Shown here piece by piece: positions 46,389 to 59,010 of a DNA stretch of 64,000 nt. This DNA is from Mariannaea sp. PMI_226 (Eukaryota > Ascomycota > Sordariomycetes > Hypocreales > Nectriaceae). The notes below the pieces were generated by a model. The model searched no databases and had not been told where the DNA came from. It saw nothing but the letters and a program-made list of their open reading frames with translations. The DNA lies in contig JANFOG010000007.1 in assembly GCA_024336345.1 (NCBI GenBank), forward strand, positions 1,302,001-1,366,000. The letters run 5' to 3'. Position 1 is the stretch's first letter; every line of letters starts with the position of its first letter. Both the position numbers and the translations under genes were made by a program.

Positions 46389-47744
46389 ATGGCATTTGCC
46401 AAGAAAATCAGCCCTTGGCTCCTTGCCGCCTTTTCTGGCGCCGTTGTGGCTGCTAATGGAACCGACCCTCCTGTCGTGCCTATGAATATCATGACTTTCC
46501 TCAACAAACCCTTCACCATTGCTACTATGTCGGACCCAAACTCTCCAGTACCTTCGTCGACCACAACTGATCAGGCCAGTCAAACTGTTCCTGATGTTCG
46601 GACCGTCACCAGTCATGGCATGGATTGTACTCTCGTCCGGGGATCAAACAGCCCCGTCTGTACCCCTCTGGAGACCTCGACCACAAACCCCGCTGGGACC
46701 AACGTTGTATGTAACTCCCATCTATTTTCCTAAGGCTAGTCTCCATCTACAGCACACTGATCTCGTCTAGCACGTTAATTCTGGCTGCATCCTGATCGGT
46801 ATTTCTCCACGCTGTGCTTCTGATGCTGGCGCTATTTCCAGTGTTTATGAGAGCTCTTATAGTATGTGATATTTGAAGACCGGAGCCTTATTTGCTCTAC
46901 TGAGCGGTTGCTAATTTAGATTTCCAATAGATGTCATATCTGATCCTAATGAGGAGTATGGCACCATACTAATCTTGTCCGGTTTTAATTCCACCATTGA
47001 TGACTATCTGTATTCTACACCAACCTGCCAGCTCCAGGCTCGTTGGCCCACTAACTATAGTGATGTCTATTTTGGCGCTGATGGCTGTCTTTATGACTCA
47101 CAGAGCAATAAGATCTTTGACCAATGTAAGTATACATATACAATGACAAAATTACTTATAGCTAACCCGAATGATACATAATAGGCTGTAGCTCTCCTGA
47201 TCCTGACAACTCCAGCCCTACCACTAATCCATATGTTGCGCCTGCGCCTCCAAGCTCGAATCAATCTTATGGCGACCACCATGGGTCAGCTATTTGCAGT
47301 TCCCTTACAAAGTATTCATGCTTGCATGCCGCAGCACGATATATAGACGATGTTGTTTACCATGAGTACACCTCCGCTGTGTGGCCTGATCACGCTGGTG
47401 AAGATATTGTGAACTCAATTTTCCCCTTGACCTTCCTTGCGCATGAGGTTGAATGGCTCTTTGGTATCAACTATGGGTGTACTGTCATCTGGACATGTGA
47501 TGACACCGACGCTTTTGCCCAGGGTATGACTGGTCGGCAGATTAAGGATTCAATGCTCAATATTTATAAACTTAATGGTGCTCGTGGGTGTGGTAGTACA
47601 TATCTTGAGAATAGATGCCATATTACCGTCAATGGCTGTAATAATTGCGAGGATAAAGGTCGGGGTCATCTTTGGGTCCCATATCAAGTATATAATGGAA
47701 GTTATGGCGATGCTCACGATGGATGGGAGGGCTTGACAGCTTAG
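46389..47744 (+). CDS. Secreted modular Cys-rich protein, 387 residues
   Basis: Four exons: 46389-46706, 46771-46861, 46931-47125 and 47185-47744. Signal peptide MAFAKKISPWLLAAFSGAVVAA. Residues about 69-200 form a module (PDVRTVTSHGMDCTLVRG, SPVCTPLETS, HVNSGCILI, SDVYFGADGCLYDS) that is also present near the C terminus of the gene at 49.2 kb, with the same first two intron positions and phases. The C-terminal domain (about 255-387) reads FAQGMTGRQIKDSMLNIYK, RGCGSTYLENRCHITVNGC, which recalls the Cys-rich tail region of killer-toxin-like fungal chitinases; that resemblance is from memory and weak. No catalytic motif is seen. Function unknown; extracellular. Confidence 0.75.
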
Positions 47745-49214
47745 AAAAGCTTTTACTATAGTACATAAAAGAATTTTTCTATACACAGAAACGTACTACA
47801 CTTTAAAAGCAAATGTCAGATTGCGTTACATTATTTAGTAAAGTGATCCAATCTATTTTTTAATTTATACATTAATAATAATAATATTCTATCATGAACC
47901 ATGATACTATTTAGCTTTTTTAATAGTTTATAATTAACTAAGGTCTTCTATCTTTTTAAAAAATAACTATTAATTATGGTTGGCTCAGAGAACTGCGCGG
48001 TCTCTTGCCAAGCCGCCGCGCCACACCACAAACTTACGAAACAACGACATGAGTGGTTTGCATCCTTGACGCGTGCTTCACTAATTACGGCCACGTTCCT
48101 GGAGCATTGTTAGTTTGCCGCATACTTGGAACGCAGCCCTGAATGTGGTCTTTCAGTAATTGATGTGAATACCAATGTGCTACAGAGTAAGCCCTATGCC
48201 TTTGTTGACCCTAAGGCATTTATCCCCGACAGCCAACCAAAACATTATCCCTATCACATGACTCTAAGAACAGCTATTTGCTGTAAGGGATTATCCTTAT
48301 GTCACTCTTGGACAGTGGTCTGGTACACTTCACTTACCCTAGAGTCACAAAAGGGGCTCTATCAATTCACAATTCTCTCCAAGTTTGCTTTCTAGTATAG
48401 TATTGTGTAAGTATCCTATTAGTCTCTTGTAGTAAATAGGTCCAGTGGGCTTATTTTCGGTCCAATAGAGCTCTTTAATCCAAATTAGGCATGCTGATGA
48501 GGATAATCTAACTTATATCCGGAAAAATGATTAGGTAAGTAAGGTAGATACCCGGCTTACTCATACCGTTACACAGTAGAGCACTTTAACAAAGGACCCT
48601 GTGTTGTAAATTACCATCCACACTAATCTGTAAATAGTAAAAATATTACTATTCCATGGGGGCCTGCCTACAGTCTCAGGTGGGGTTGACTTTGGCACCA
48701 ATTATTTCGAGGTAGTATAAAGAAATGAAATCCTGCTTATGGTGTGTGTATTTAGTAAAGATATTGTGTAAACTGTGGGAGACTGGCAGAGTCCACATAA
48801 TAAAGATGCGTTCGTATCTTGATAGAGGGACACCTTTGGAACATATATTTTGGGACTTTAGGCCATCAGACCCGAGGAACTTGAGTATTAACTGGTTTCA
48901 TTTCATTAAGTAAGCTATCATTTCCCTCCTCCCTTCATTCATTCATTTAGTTATTGAGTCATTCAAGTCAAGTATTCATAATGGGGGTACCTATTATTAA
49001 ATATATACTATTTATAATCAATCATTTCTATATTCCTTTTTCTATTTAACTCTCTCCTCATTTGTCTTCTGCTGTCTATCCATCTTGTGCCAAACGTTGC
49101 GTATTTCGTGATCAGCCACAGGCTCTTGAGGGGATACTCTACGCAAATAGTCTTCTCCCCCCCTTCCTACTTGTCACTGACTCGCCCTGCGGTTTGTCCG
49201 CTACAGCAAATGCA
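47745..49214. other. Intergenic
   Basis: No supported gene. AT-rich at 47840-47970. The frame of the next gene stays open upstream to 49062, but the signal peptide only makes sense from ATG 49215. Confidence 0.4.
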
Positions 49215-52200
49215 ATGCTACCCACCTTGGGGATAGCGACTATCGCTGTCTTTTTGTCTGGAACTCATGCGGCTGTTCCTCGTCTTCACCCCCGATTGGA
49301 CTCGGCTTCTGATATGATGCTGACTACTACTCCTGCTATCTTCACAACCCCTGGAGCTGGCTCTACGCCTCCGCCATTCTTTCCCAGCAGGTCTACATTG
49401 CTCAGTAGCATCACAACCGATGGCACTACGGTCGGCACGCCAATTGCTCCCAGTAACCCGGTCGACACACCGATTGCTCCCAGTAACCCGGTCGACACAA
49501 CGATTGCTCCCAGTAACTCCGTCGACATACCAGTTGCTCCCAGTAATCCGGCAGGCCCATCCACCATCATTACATCCCTAACATCCGGAAGCAATGATGG
49601 TACTACTACCTCTGGCGGCATCATAATTATTATCACCACCGCAAGTGCTAGTCTTCTCACAACTACACAAGCAACTAAAACTGGTGCCTTTATAGCCGTT
49701 AATGTTGGCGCTACTAGTGCCAGCGGCACGTTTACCAACTTGGCTGCAGCTGCTTCTTCCCTTGCCGCCAACCCCTCCCCATCACCCGAAGAAGTTCAAA
49801 TATTCAACCAACAAGCAAATGATAATAAAAAGCAGCTATCCGCTCTACAAGATGAGGTTAAGGGCATTGATAAGAGCAAGCTGAATGATAACGACTCTCA
49901 CAAAGTTGAAGAAAGCCTTCTCGCCTTAGCAGCTTTACTGGCATGGTATGGGCCCAAGCTCAGCGCTTTGGGCCCAGTGGCTGCGACACCAGCTCTGGCT
50001 CTGCCTGTCCTTACTGAGCTTGCTCCAGCGTTTGCTGCTGCTGCTGTTGCCGGTGGCCTTCTTTCCAAGGCTGTGGATGACCTTTTCGATCTTGGAGAGG
50101 ATGATGGCAAGGGTGACGATGGCCCCACCAACACCAAGGCTTCCCAAACTAAGGAGTCGACAGCCTCGTCCTCCATACAGGAATCGTCTACCTCTGAAGC
50201 TTCAACTACCACGTCGGAGGCCCTCAGTTGCAGCAGTATAACATACTATCCTGATCTAGTCCCACCTGAGGATAACGAGCTAGATAGTGGGGGGAACTTG
50301 AAACGCTCTATTACCGGCGGAGTCGAAATTGACAATGGTCTATTGAAGAGAGCAGACCCTCCCAAGCTTGGGAGTTGCGAATTACCAGAGCGAGTTAATA
50401 TTCCTTCTTACCCAAATGCCAAGGCAGTATATAATTCTCTACGACAGCCAGCGAAACAAGACACCTTCAATTATAGGGGCAATATCTTACGGTGGTACCA
50501 GCGAACGACTTGCCCGGATTCAATCCAAAAAGTCAATGATGCAGATGCCGAGAAGGCACCGAATGGTGGCATTGCATCATTCAACACAGATCATGTCTTC
50601 GAACTTAAACTTCTAGGACTGTACTTTTCGTACTATACACCAGGGGGGAAAGACCCCCAACTCACTTGCGATGACTTTCGCAGCGTCTTTTTTCCAGGCG
50701 GTAATATGGCCAATCTGCAGGCTCTGTTCAATTTACTTCCTAGCAGAGAGAACCCAGAATTTATGATTGTTACCAAAAATATCAATAGCATAAAGGGCAG
50801 GATGTTTATGGAAGGACAATTAGAATGGGACAGATGGGTTGAGCTTTGGCATAATAATCTTGACATGATCATTCAAAATCTGCAAGATCTTGGAATAGCT
50901 GCCAGCGTCTTTAAGAGGAGTGAGGTCCAGATGACTTTCGAAAAGACCAATCAGCGAATTTACAACCACTTTGTGGAAACCGACAGACGAATTTCGGGCT
51001 GTGGCATGCTTTCAAATCCAGAATTCAGATTTGCTGATACATACCAGGCTTTCATGGTTGGGCAACTGGGAAGAGCAGGTGGTTACGCTTGGAATTTCGT
51101 GAAGACGTGGAAGTCTGTAGTCGAGAAGAAGCTCGCCCCTATGGAAGAGGGTGATGAGAAGACGAGAATCACGAAACTCTACCAAGACTTCCTTGACAGT
51201 CCTTACAACTCCGAGGCCCACTACAACTTCCCAGCTAACAATAATCTCGCCGCTGGCGCACCAGCCGCGAAGCGACAAGACGGTGGCCAATGTACTCTCA
51301 ATCTGCCTACCAAATCGCTGACTGATATCCCGAACACCTCTGGCCAACCTGCAAACCCAACTGCAATGCCGGTGGGACAGTCCACGAGTGAAGGATCTGC
51401 TACAACGAGTATCATTAGCACCATGGATGAGCTGCCTACAACACCGACTACAGCAACTGCTCTTACTACCATGGTCCAGTGGGAGACCACAGTGGTTCCG
51501 CAAACTACAGTAATTCAACAGACCACTGTAGTTTCACAAGCGACGGTAACTGGGCCCACCAATCCTGCTACTAAGCCAATAACCACTGCTGCTGAGGCGA
51601 CCACGACCCCTGGGTTCCCGAGCGACACTCCCACAATCCAGCCTGACCTCCCATCAACAACTTCGACAAGTGCGGTTGACCCTATTAGCACGCGATCCAC
51701 CTTTTCCACCTCCGTGTTGACTAGCCAGGCTCCTCCTCCTCCCACTGAACTTGCCACGCAGACCCAGAATGTCCCTGATGCCCAAACCATTACTACTAAT
51801 GGTATGGTTTGCACTTTGATCCGGGGATCTAACAACCCAGTCTGTACCCCGCTGTATACTAACACTGCTGGTACCAATGTGGTAAGTGGGGAAAAACTTA
51901 CAATCTTCCTAAAAACCCGGAGATCGATCTAATTAGTCCCATCACAGCATGTGAATACAGGCTGTATTACTATTGATAGCAGAATTCTTTGTGAAGGGGA
52001 TGATGCCTACAGTAAGTTAATCAATTATTGAGGATACCGTCTTCTCTCAATTTCTTCTCAAAAAAAATATACTAATATGCTAAAGATGTTGCCAATCAAG
52101 GCGGGCCCACATCTAAGGTCACTATTTACGCCAAGTTTCCTGGCGACAATACAGCTGATTATTTGGTCTCTCCTGGTTGTGAGCTTCAAGCTGAGCTTCC

Positions 52201-52742
52201 CTCTGATTACGGAGATGTATACTTTGGAGAGGATAATTGCCTTTATGACTCATCTGGTAAGGCTTTCCCAAAGAGTGATTATTCAATTAGAATTATGTCT
52301 AATTGGTTCTAACATACTAGGCAATCAAATCAATGGCCAATGTTGCCAAAATCAAGGAACTACGCAAGTTAAGAACCCATATTTTGACCACCTTTTTGGT
52401 TCTCGAACCAAGTGCGGGCCTGGAACCGATAGCGACAAAATTGGCCAATCTATAGGACAGCAATGTGTACGCATCTGGGTGGACCCTAAGGCTGGGGGAC
52501 AAGGCTGGGATGCAGAGTTTAAAATCCAAAGCCCGAATAATTGTGATGGTACCTGCTGGTCTTGGCCCGCTGGCTTTAGCGGAATTGAAACTATAGGCGA
52601 TGGAACTCATGGGACAAACTGTCAAACCTTTTCGGACTTGAACTGCAAAGAGCCAATTGTCGAGACCGGGAATGCGGTAGAGCATCACAATGCTGTGCTT
52701 GCCAAGATCGGGCATTCCGTTCAATGCTATTTTAACTGTTGA
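49215..52742 (+). CDS. Large secreted modular protein, 1107 residues
   Basis: Four exons: 49215-51881, 51948-52011, 52086-52256 and 52321-52742. Start at ATG 49215 gives a signal peptide (MLPTLGIATIAVFLSGTHAA). Residues about 75-112 are four copies of a 10-residue PIAPSNPVDT repeat. A hydrophobic Ala/Leu-rich segment lies at about 235-285. Kexin-type sites NLKR and LLKR come just before a domain at about 350-680 (FNTDHVFELKLLGLYFSYY, CDDFRSVFFPGGNMANLQ), and AAKR ends it. A Ser/Thr/Pro linker then leads to the module shared with the 46.4-kb gene (PDAQTITTNGMVCTLIRG ... HVNTGCITI ... GDVYFGEDNCLYDS) and a Cys-rich tail (GTCWSWPAGFSG, GHSVQCYFNC). Probably processed in the secretory path into separate pieces. 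Function unknown. Confidence 0.75.
49434..49553 (+). repeat. 30-bp coding tandem repeat, four units
   Basis: Unit centred on ATTGCTCCCAGTAACCCGGT, coding for PIAPSNPVDT with small changes in units 3 and 4. In frame, so copy-number change would not break the gene. Confidence 0.8.
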
Positions 52743-54272
52743 TCCCTTAGGTTAGCCAGCTTTGTCTTCGAGTTATGGGCCTAATAGCTAGGGAAAAATG
52801 CGATACCGAAAGCGGATTTCAAATCTAAATTATATATTTTATAATTATCGATATAAGAGGGATAGCTGTTCTAAGGTTTAAGTTTCGCATGATCCTAAGG
52901 ATTAGTATCCCCTCTTAATTGAACCAAGCCATCAAGACTATATAGGTATAAAGAAGTCGGGCGGCCCGTTTCGATTGGTCGGGTTGGAGACATACCAGTG
53001 AAGGTGGACATAAAAACCCGGGCGTCCGCATCTTCTGATAGTCAAGAAGTTCACCGTCATTTCAAGTTATTTTTGGGCCAATTAGGTTCACTCTTTTTGT
53101 AACGCATCTGATTCAGATACCGTTGATCATGATGTCTCTTTCAGATTTTTTATATCCATTTTTGTTATTTGTTTACGAATTTTCCAGCCGTAAGGGCTTG
53201 GACAGCAATCGTTTTGGACCGCAGCAGTTTCGTTTTTAGGCTGATTGTGGTGTTTTGCTGTGTTGTTTTTAGTCTTTTCCTCGCCCAAACAAAATAGATA
53301 TCTAATTTTCAGATTCACCAGACCTCTATAGGGCGAGAAACTACTAATTGTCGGTTACCTCGATATTTAATTGTTGGATACCCCATGGTCTGCTAGCGTT
53401 CTTTTTTTCCTTCTCACCCATTTTTTTAATTGTCGTCTGCCCAACGACGATTTGACTAGACTTGGGTGCTGTTGAGTATTGATGGCTGCATACAAATCCG
53501 GGAACCTGCACGGACCATTCTCATGTGCAAATGGATGAGAGAGAGTTCCACAGCCGCTGCCCTCCTTTGCGGTGTCAAACCCGCCCCCAAAGTCCAACAC
53601 ACAGCGGGTGTCCAGGTGTCAAGGGACAGCTAGCGGCGTAAAGTTTGCCGAGGAAAGGGCAGAACTAGTTGTCAACCCCAACCTGCTTCGCGATTGCCTT
53701 AAAATCGGATATGAAAATCGCTTCGTTGTCTGCGTGCACCCAGAAGACGCAGCATTCGCTGTCGTTATCGCATCGTCGGTACGCAAAGTCAAGTGCAATC
53801 TGCGTTTTCTTGGATCGTCAGTGAGTGACAGAGTCGATCTGAAAGTGGAGACATACCCTTTTGAGCCTCCCAAACCACATAGGGCTGCACTAGAAAAACC
53901 TGGTGCTTGTGGTAAATGCTTGTCTGATCTTCTGGTAGTAAAGTCCCTACGATGCACCATGATATGGAATGACGCGGACGACGACTTCGGCACGGGCCGG
54001 CTGGTGGGGCAGGTGATAGTGGTCTCCCTGGTGGATGGCAGTATTATCCCAAATTGACTGACTAACATTGTAGTCTCTGCGAATCGCCGCCATCGTAATA
54101 ACGACGTAGCATTTGCTTGGGAATTGATTCATATGGTATACTTAAGATAATGTGGCCAATACCAACACAGCCTACCTCAGCCGCTCACGTGATAGCGAAG
54201 CAACGCAACACCCTTGGTTTTGTTTGCTTCAGATTCGTTTTCCTCTCGCAGCTACGATATGCACTGCACACA
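52743..54272. other. Intergenic with repeat and an uncertain open frame
   Basis: Holds the dispersed repeat copy at 53285-53455. The part 53570-54060 is open in more than one frame on both strands; no ATG-started model or family supports a gene. Confidence 0.4.
53285..53455 (+). repeat. Dispersed repeat, copy 3
   Basis: Matches 40905-41075 over about 170 bp (TCACCAGACCTCTATA, GAGAAACTACTAATTGTCGG, CCCCATGGTCTGCTAGCG, TTAATTGTCGTCTGCCC). The match fades leftwards of about 53285. Confidence 0.65.
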
Positions 54273-57200
54273 ATGACTTCCTCACAGCCGCCAACTGACC
54301 GCAAATATTTCCAGGTCGCCATCATTTGCGCTTTGCCCCGCGAGGCCGATGCCGTCACTTTGCTTTTCGATGAGTTTTGGGACGAACTCTGCGATCCTTA
54401 CGGCCGAGCTGATGGCGACACAAATACCTACATTACTGGTCGCATCGGGGACCACAACATTGTCCTAGTCGTTCTCCCAAATATGGGCACCAACAGCGCA
54501 GCGGCTGCAGCGGCTAGCCTATGATCGAGCTATACTAGCCTAAAGCTCGCCATCCTCGTCGGCATCTGCGGCGGTGTCCCCCGTATCGCCAATACTGATG
54601 CAGTTTTGGGCGATGTTGTAGTGAGTAAGAGTATCATACAATACGATTATGGCAGGCAATATCCGGGACATTTTGCCGTGAAGAATGCCATCGAAGACAG
54701 TCTCGCGAGAGCCAATAGGGACATCCGAAGTCTCCTTGTGGTTCTCGAAACAGAGTTGATGAGAGGACGGCTCCAGGCCGAGACTTCAAAGCACCTACAG
54801 TATTTGCAGACTATAGCTAGAAGAAACCAACACCAAGCCGACTACGAATATCCTGGAGCGAACAAAGACAGACTATATGCCCCAGATCATACTCACAAAC
54901 ACCGGACCTCATGTGACTTGTGTGCCAACAATCCAGATATCTTCTGTGATGTAGCTTCCAAAACCTCCTGTATCGAGACGGAATGTGGTTCCACTAATCT
55001 GATCGCGAGAGAGCGTCCCGTCCATCTTATCCAAGGAGCAGATTTTAGCCCACAGATCTTCATCGGTCGAATCGGATCGGGCAATACAGTCATGAAGAAC
55101 GGAAGGGATCGGGATCGGATAGCCACCAGACACGGCCTCATCGCGTTCGAGATGGAAGGCGCGGGGGTGTGGGATGAAGTTCCGTGCATCATCGTCAAGG
55201 GGATTTGCGATTATGCAGATAGCCACAAGAACAAAGCCTGGCAAGACTTTGCTGCAGCGACTGCAGCAGCCGTGGCGAAAGCCATTCTGGGACGATACAC
55301 AATCCATGACGGAGACCGAGGTTTTACCCAAACTAATGGTACCTGGTTTTTTTTTCCCCCTGGCTTTTCTAGACTAACGTGTGCTTAGACCAACGCCGTT
55401 CAAATGCATATAGCATCAGAGGTAATTCGCATGAAGCTAGCGTGTTATAGCGATAAAATGGATCACTGATGATACGATAGACAAGGTTTATGAACCGTGT
55501 TATTATATCCCACTTACCAGAAACATACGCTTTACTGGTCGTGCAAGCATCCTTAATGCATTGGAAGAGAAGTTCTTCGGCCAGGATCAGACCCAGAAGG
55601 TAGCCCTTGTCGGACTTGGTGGGGTCGGCAAGTCTCAAATAGCCTTGCGTTTTGCCCACCAGATAAAGGAGAAACGGCCAGGCTATTCGATCTTCTGGGT
55701 GCCAGTTGTGAGTGATGAGAGTGCAGAGCGTGCTTATGCAGAAATTGCCAAAACGCTTGGATTGCAGAAGAGCAGCGAAGACGACGATGTGAAGGACCTG
55801 GTTTGCCAACATCTCAGTTCCGACAAAGCTGGCAGGTGGCTCTTTGTTGTGGACAATGCCGATGAGCATGAACTCATCCTTGGATCTGCCGAAAAGCCAG
55901 GGTTAGAAGAGTATTTGCCACAGAGCGAGAATGGTATCATCCTATTGACAACGCGGTCCAGACAAGTCGCCGCGGAGTTTGCTCAATGGGATGTGATCGA
56001 TATCGAGCAAATGGACATGGAAGAAGCAACGGATCTCTTGAGGAGTTCTCTGGTTCAGAAACGGCTGCTTCAAGACAAAGTGTCGACCGTCGAGCTGCTA
56101 ACACGTCTGACGTTTCTCCCACTGGCTATCACGCAGGCTGCCGCATACCTCAATCAGACCAAAGCGCCCATGCGGACATATTTGGACCTCTTACGAGGTG
56201 CCGAGGACAACGTTGCGAGAGTTCTTGGGAGAGAATTCCGCGATAACACTCGATACAGAGGTTCTCGGAACGCCGTGGGAACAACATGGATGGTATCTTT
56301 CGATCAGATTCAAAAGTCAGACCAAATTGCCGTTGATCTGTTATCATTTATGTCTTTCATTGAACCAAAGGCAATTCCCCAATCAATATTACCCGATGCA
56401 GCGTCTGACGATGAGTTGGAATGGGCCATTGGCACGCTTTGCAGTTACTCGTTTCTCGTTCGTAGGGGAGAGACTAATATATTCGACATGCACAGTCTCG
56501 TACACACGGCAATGCGAGGTTGGCTTAAGAAACAGGACCGAGAGAGGCAGGTGTCGAACGACGTGATATGTCACCTTGCAGCGAGATTTCCCGCGAGAAA
56601 CGATGCTCACTATGACTTAAGAAGGGAGTATCTGCCACACGCAATTCGACTGCTAAACCGAAATCATGAGAACAAGACAGTTGAGATCTATCATCTTTTT
56701 GAAAAGGTTGGAAACTCTTTTAAGGCGGATAGGCGATTCAAAGAAGCGATAAGATGTTTGGAGGAGGTGTGCTGGTGGAGACAGGGCCTTCATTCTGAAG
56801 CAGATCATATTCGATTGACATCAGAGCACGAACTTGCAAGTACATACCTTAATAATCGACAAATTAAGGATGCTATTAAGATATTCGAGCATGTGGTAGC
56901 AATTCGGAAGGAGACATTAGATGAGAAGGACCATTCTCGACTGACATCAGAGCATGAACTTGCAAGTGCATACCTTAATAATCGACAAATCAAGGATGCC
57001 ATCAAGATATTCGAGTATGTGGTAGCAATTCGGAAGGAGACATTAGATGAGAAGGACCATTCTCGACTGGCATTAGAGCACGCACTTGCAAGTGCATACC
57101 TTGATAGTCAACAAATTATGGATGCTATTAAGATATTCGAGCATGTGGTAGCAGTTCGGAAGGAGACATTAGATAAGAAGGACCATTCTCGACTGATATC

Positions 57201-57973
57201 AGAGCACGAACTTGGAAGAGCATACCTTGATAACCTACAAATCAAGGATGCGATCAACATACTCGAGCACGTGGTTTCAGTTAAAGCAGATATATTAGCA
57301 GACGACGACCCCAGCGGACAGAGATCGAACGATTTACTGCAGCTTTGCTATAGGAGCTTGTAGAAGAGACCCAGAGTGACATTGAGGTCTCGGGCAGCAA
57401 TCATAGTAGCGAGACTGAGCCTCTTCAAAAGGAGGCACTAGATCTTCGACGGGAGGTGCTTGGGGAGAAGCACCCTAATACGATCATGAGTATGGCGAAC
57501 CCCGCGGCGATATACCATGAGCAGGCCCGATATGGCGAGGCTGAGTCGCTTCAGAAGAAAGCACTTCATCTTCAACGGGAGACGCTTGGGGAGCACCCCG
57601 ATGCGATCAGCAGCATGGCGAACCTTGTGTTGACGTACCGTCGGCAGGGCCGGATCTCGCGGCGACATGCCATATGCAAGGCCAATATGATAAGACTGAA
57701 GGCATTTATCAGGAACTATTGGATCTCCGACAAGAGGTGCTTGGGGAGAAGTACCCTAACACGATCAGCAGCATGGTAGACCTTGCGGCGGCGTACTATG
57801 CGCAGGGCCATGAGGCTGAATGCCTTGATCGAGAAATACTGCATCTTCGACCGGAGGTACTTGGCGAGACGCACCCGCATACGACTCAAGCACGCCTTCA
57901 CGTAGGAGACATTACAGCAAACGTGGTCTCTTTTGAGACCAGCTCAGTCTTTGGCGATCACGCAGGTCCATGA
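54273..57973 (+). pseudogene. PNP-NB-ARC-TPR NLR-like gene, disrupted
   Basis: Exon 1 (54273-55338) encodes a nucleoside phosphorylase-like (PNP_UDP) domain: FQVAIICALPREADAVTLLF, LAILVGICGGVPRI, GLIAFEMEGAGVWDE, GICDYADSHKNKAWQDFAA. Codon 84 is TGA (54522-54524) where a CGA Arg would fit. An intron of about 142 bp leads to exon 2 (55481-57363) with an NB-ARC domain: RFTGR, Walker A VGLGGVGKS, Walker B RWLFVVDNAD, LLTTRSR, LTFLPLAIT. Four 42-residue TPR-like repeats follow (SEHELASAYLNNRQIKDAIK) up to TAG at 57361. Beyond it, kinesin-light-chain-like TPRs (LRREVLGEKHPNTI, YGEAESLQKKALHLQRETLG) continue to about 57973 with a frame change near 57655. The ancestor was a cytosolic STAND receptor of the kind tied to fungal non-self recognition. 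Readthrough or use of a later start cannot be ruled out. Confidence 0.75.
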
Positions 57974-58372
57974 TTCAGAAGAGCGGAAGCCACGCCGTAG
58001 AGCTTTACGGAAGATTATGGATTTAAAGATTGGTTTTCAGAATTGGAGATTCCACAAAAGGAGGGGGCCTGATGAATTTCTGAGGTTCTATCTAAGGGAC
58101 TATATGTACACTACAGTTGATGCTGCCTTCGGTCAGAAGTGAACTTTGGGACAACTATGGCTGATGGTCAAAAAGGAGGTGGCCAGAAATTACTCACAGC
58201 CCGGGATGCTGATGCCCGAATGCCAAGGCACCGACCGATATGCTGTTATTGTTGGAAGACGACAGGGGCATATTCGCAATAGTTCCATACTGTGCATGCG
58301 CCATACTTGGTTCTATTTTGGCCATTTTTTGCAAATTTACAAAGATAGAGTACTGACGCTGGACCCGCAGTG
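57965..58372 (+). repeat. NLR 3'-flank repeat, copy R1
   Basis: Follows the disrupted NLR gene. Key shared blocks: GGAGATTCCACAAAAG (58043-58058) and GGAAGACGACAGGGGCATATT (about 58254 onward), ending GACGCTGGACC. The same blocks occur in reverse at 58390-58690, and the right half again at 63160-63360. Confidence 0.7.
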
Positions 58373-58389
58373 ATCTATGCAGTAGCATC

Positions 58390-58690
58390 ATTGTTATTCT
58401 TTTCCACAAATGCCCAAAAAATGGATCAAGCGTGGCGTATGAACAGTGTAACTAGTACCAATATGCCCTCTGTCGTCTTCCAGCAATAACAGAAGATTAG
58501 TTCCTTGGGCTTTGGGGCGGGTAGAACCACGGAAATTAATCAAGCCTCTACTTTTGTGGAATCTCCATTTGCGAAAAGGAAGTATCCCATGCATAATCTC
58601 CAGTAAAGACCTATGGCACGGCTTCGCTTCTTGACCGCTAAGGACCGAACTAGTCTTACTGTATTCAGGCAAAAATTCGATCCTCATGCT
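58390..58690 (-). repeat. NLR 3'-flank repeat, copy R2 (inverted)
   Basis: The minus strand reads the same block order as R1: AGATTATG, GGAGATTCCACAAAAG, GGAAGACGACAG, GGGCATATTGG. It lies downstream of the intact NLR gene in that gene's own direction, as R1 lies downstream of the disrupted one. R1 and R2 form an inverted pair with little spacer. A minus frame here (LLEIMHG, WRFHKSRGL) aligns with one in R1 (LRKIMDL, WRFHKRRGP), hinting at a once-coding C terminus. Confidence 0.7.
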
Positions 58691-59010
58691 CGCTCTTCCA
58701 CACTCACATTCTAGCTTAAAAAAGAGTCCGCACAGCTGAGTCTCACTAAGCCCTGGAGGCTTTGGTACGCGTTGCGCGTGACCTTTCAATAGGAAGCTAG
58801 GAGTCACGTGTGATTAGGCAGCAATAAAGGATACGTACCTTTTCTTGCGAGCAGTTTCCCCTACCGACAGTAGAGTTGAAATTGTAACCATAATTGTAAT
58901 TGTAGAGTTCGCGACAAGACAGTAGAATATGCGGTCCTAGGACACATTGAACAATTGAGTATACGTAAAATTATCTATTCTGAATGTGCCATATTCCTAC
59001 AGTTTGGTTT

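Noticed and set aside
32842..52742. Secondary-metabolite gene cluster
   Set aside because: No polyketide or peptide synthetase, terpene synthase, P450 or transporter genes are present.
53572..54068. About 150-codon frames open on both strands
   Set aside because: The plus frame lacks an ATG start (it opens with GTG), the minus frame is Ser/Thr/Arg-rich like an antisense shadow; neither has a known domain.
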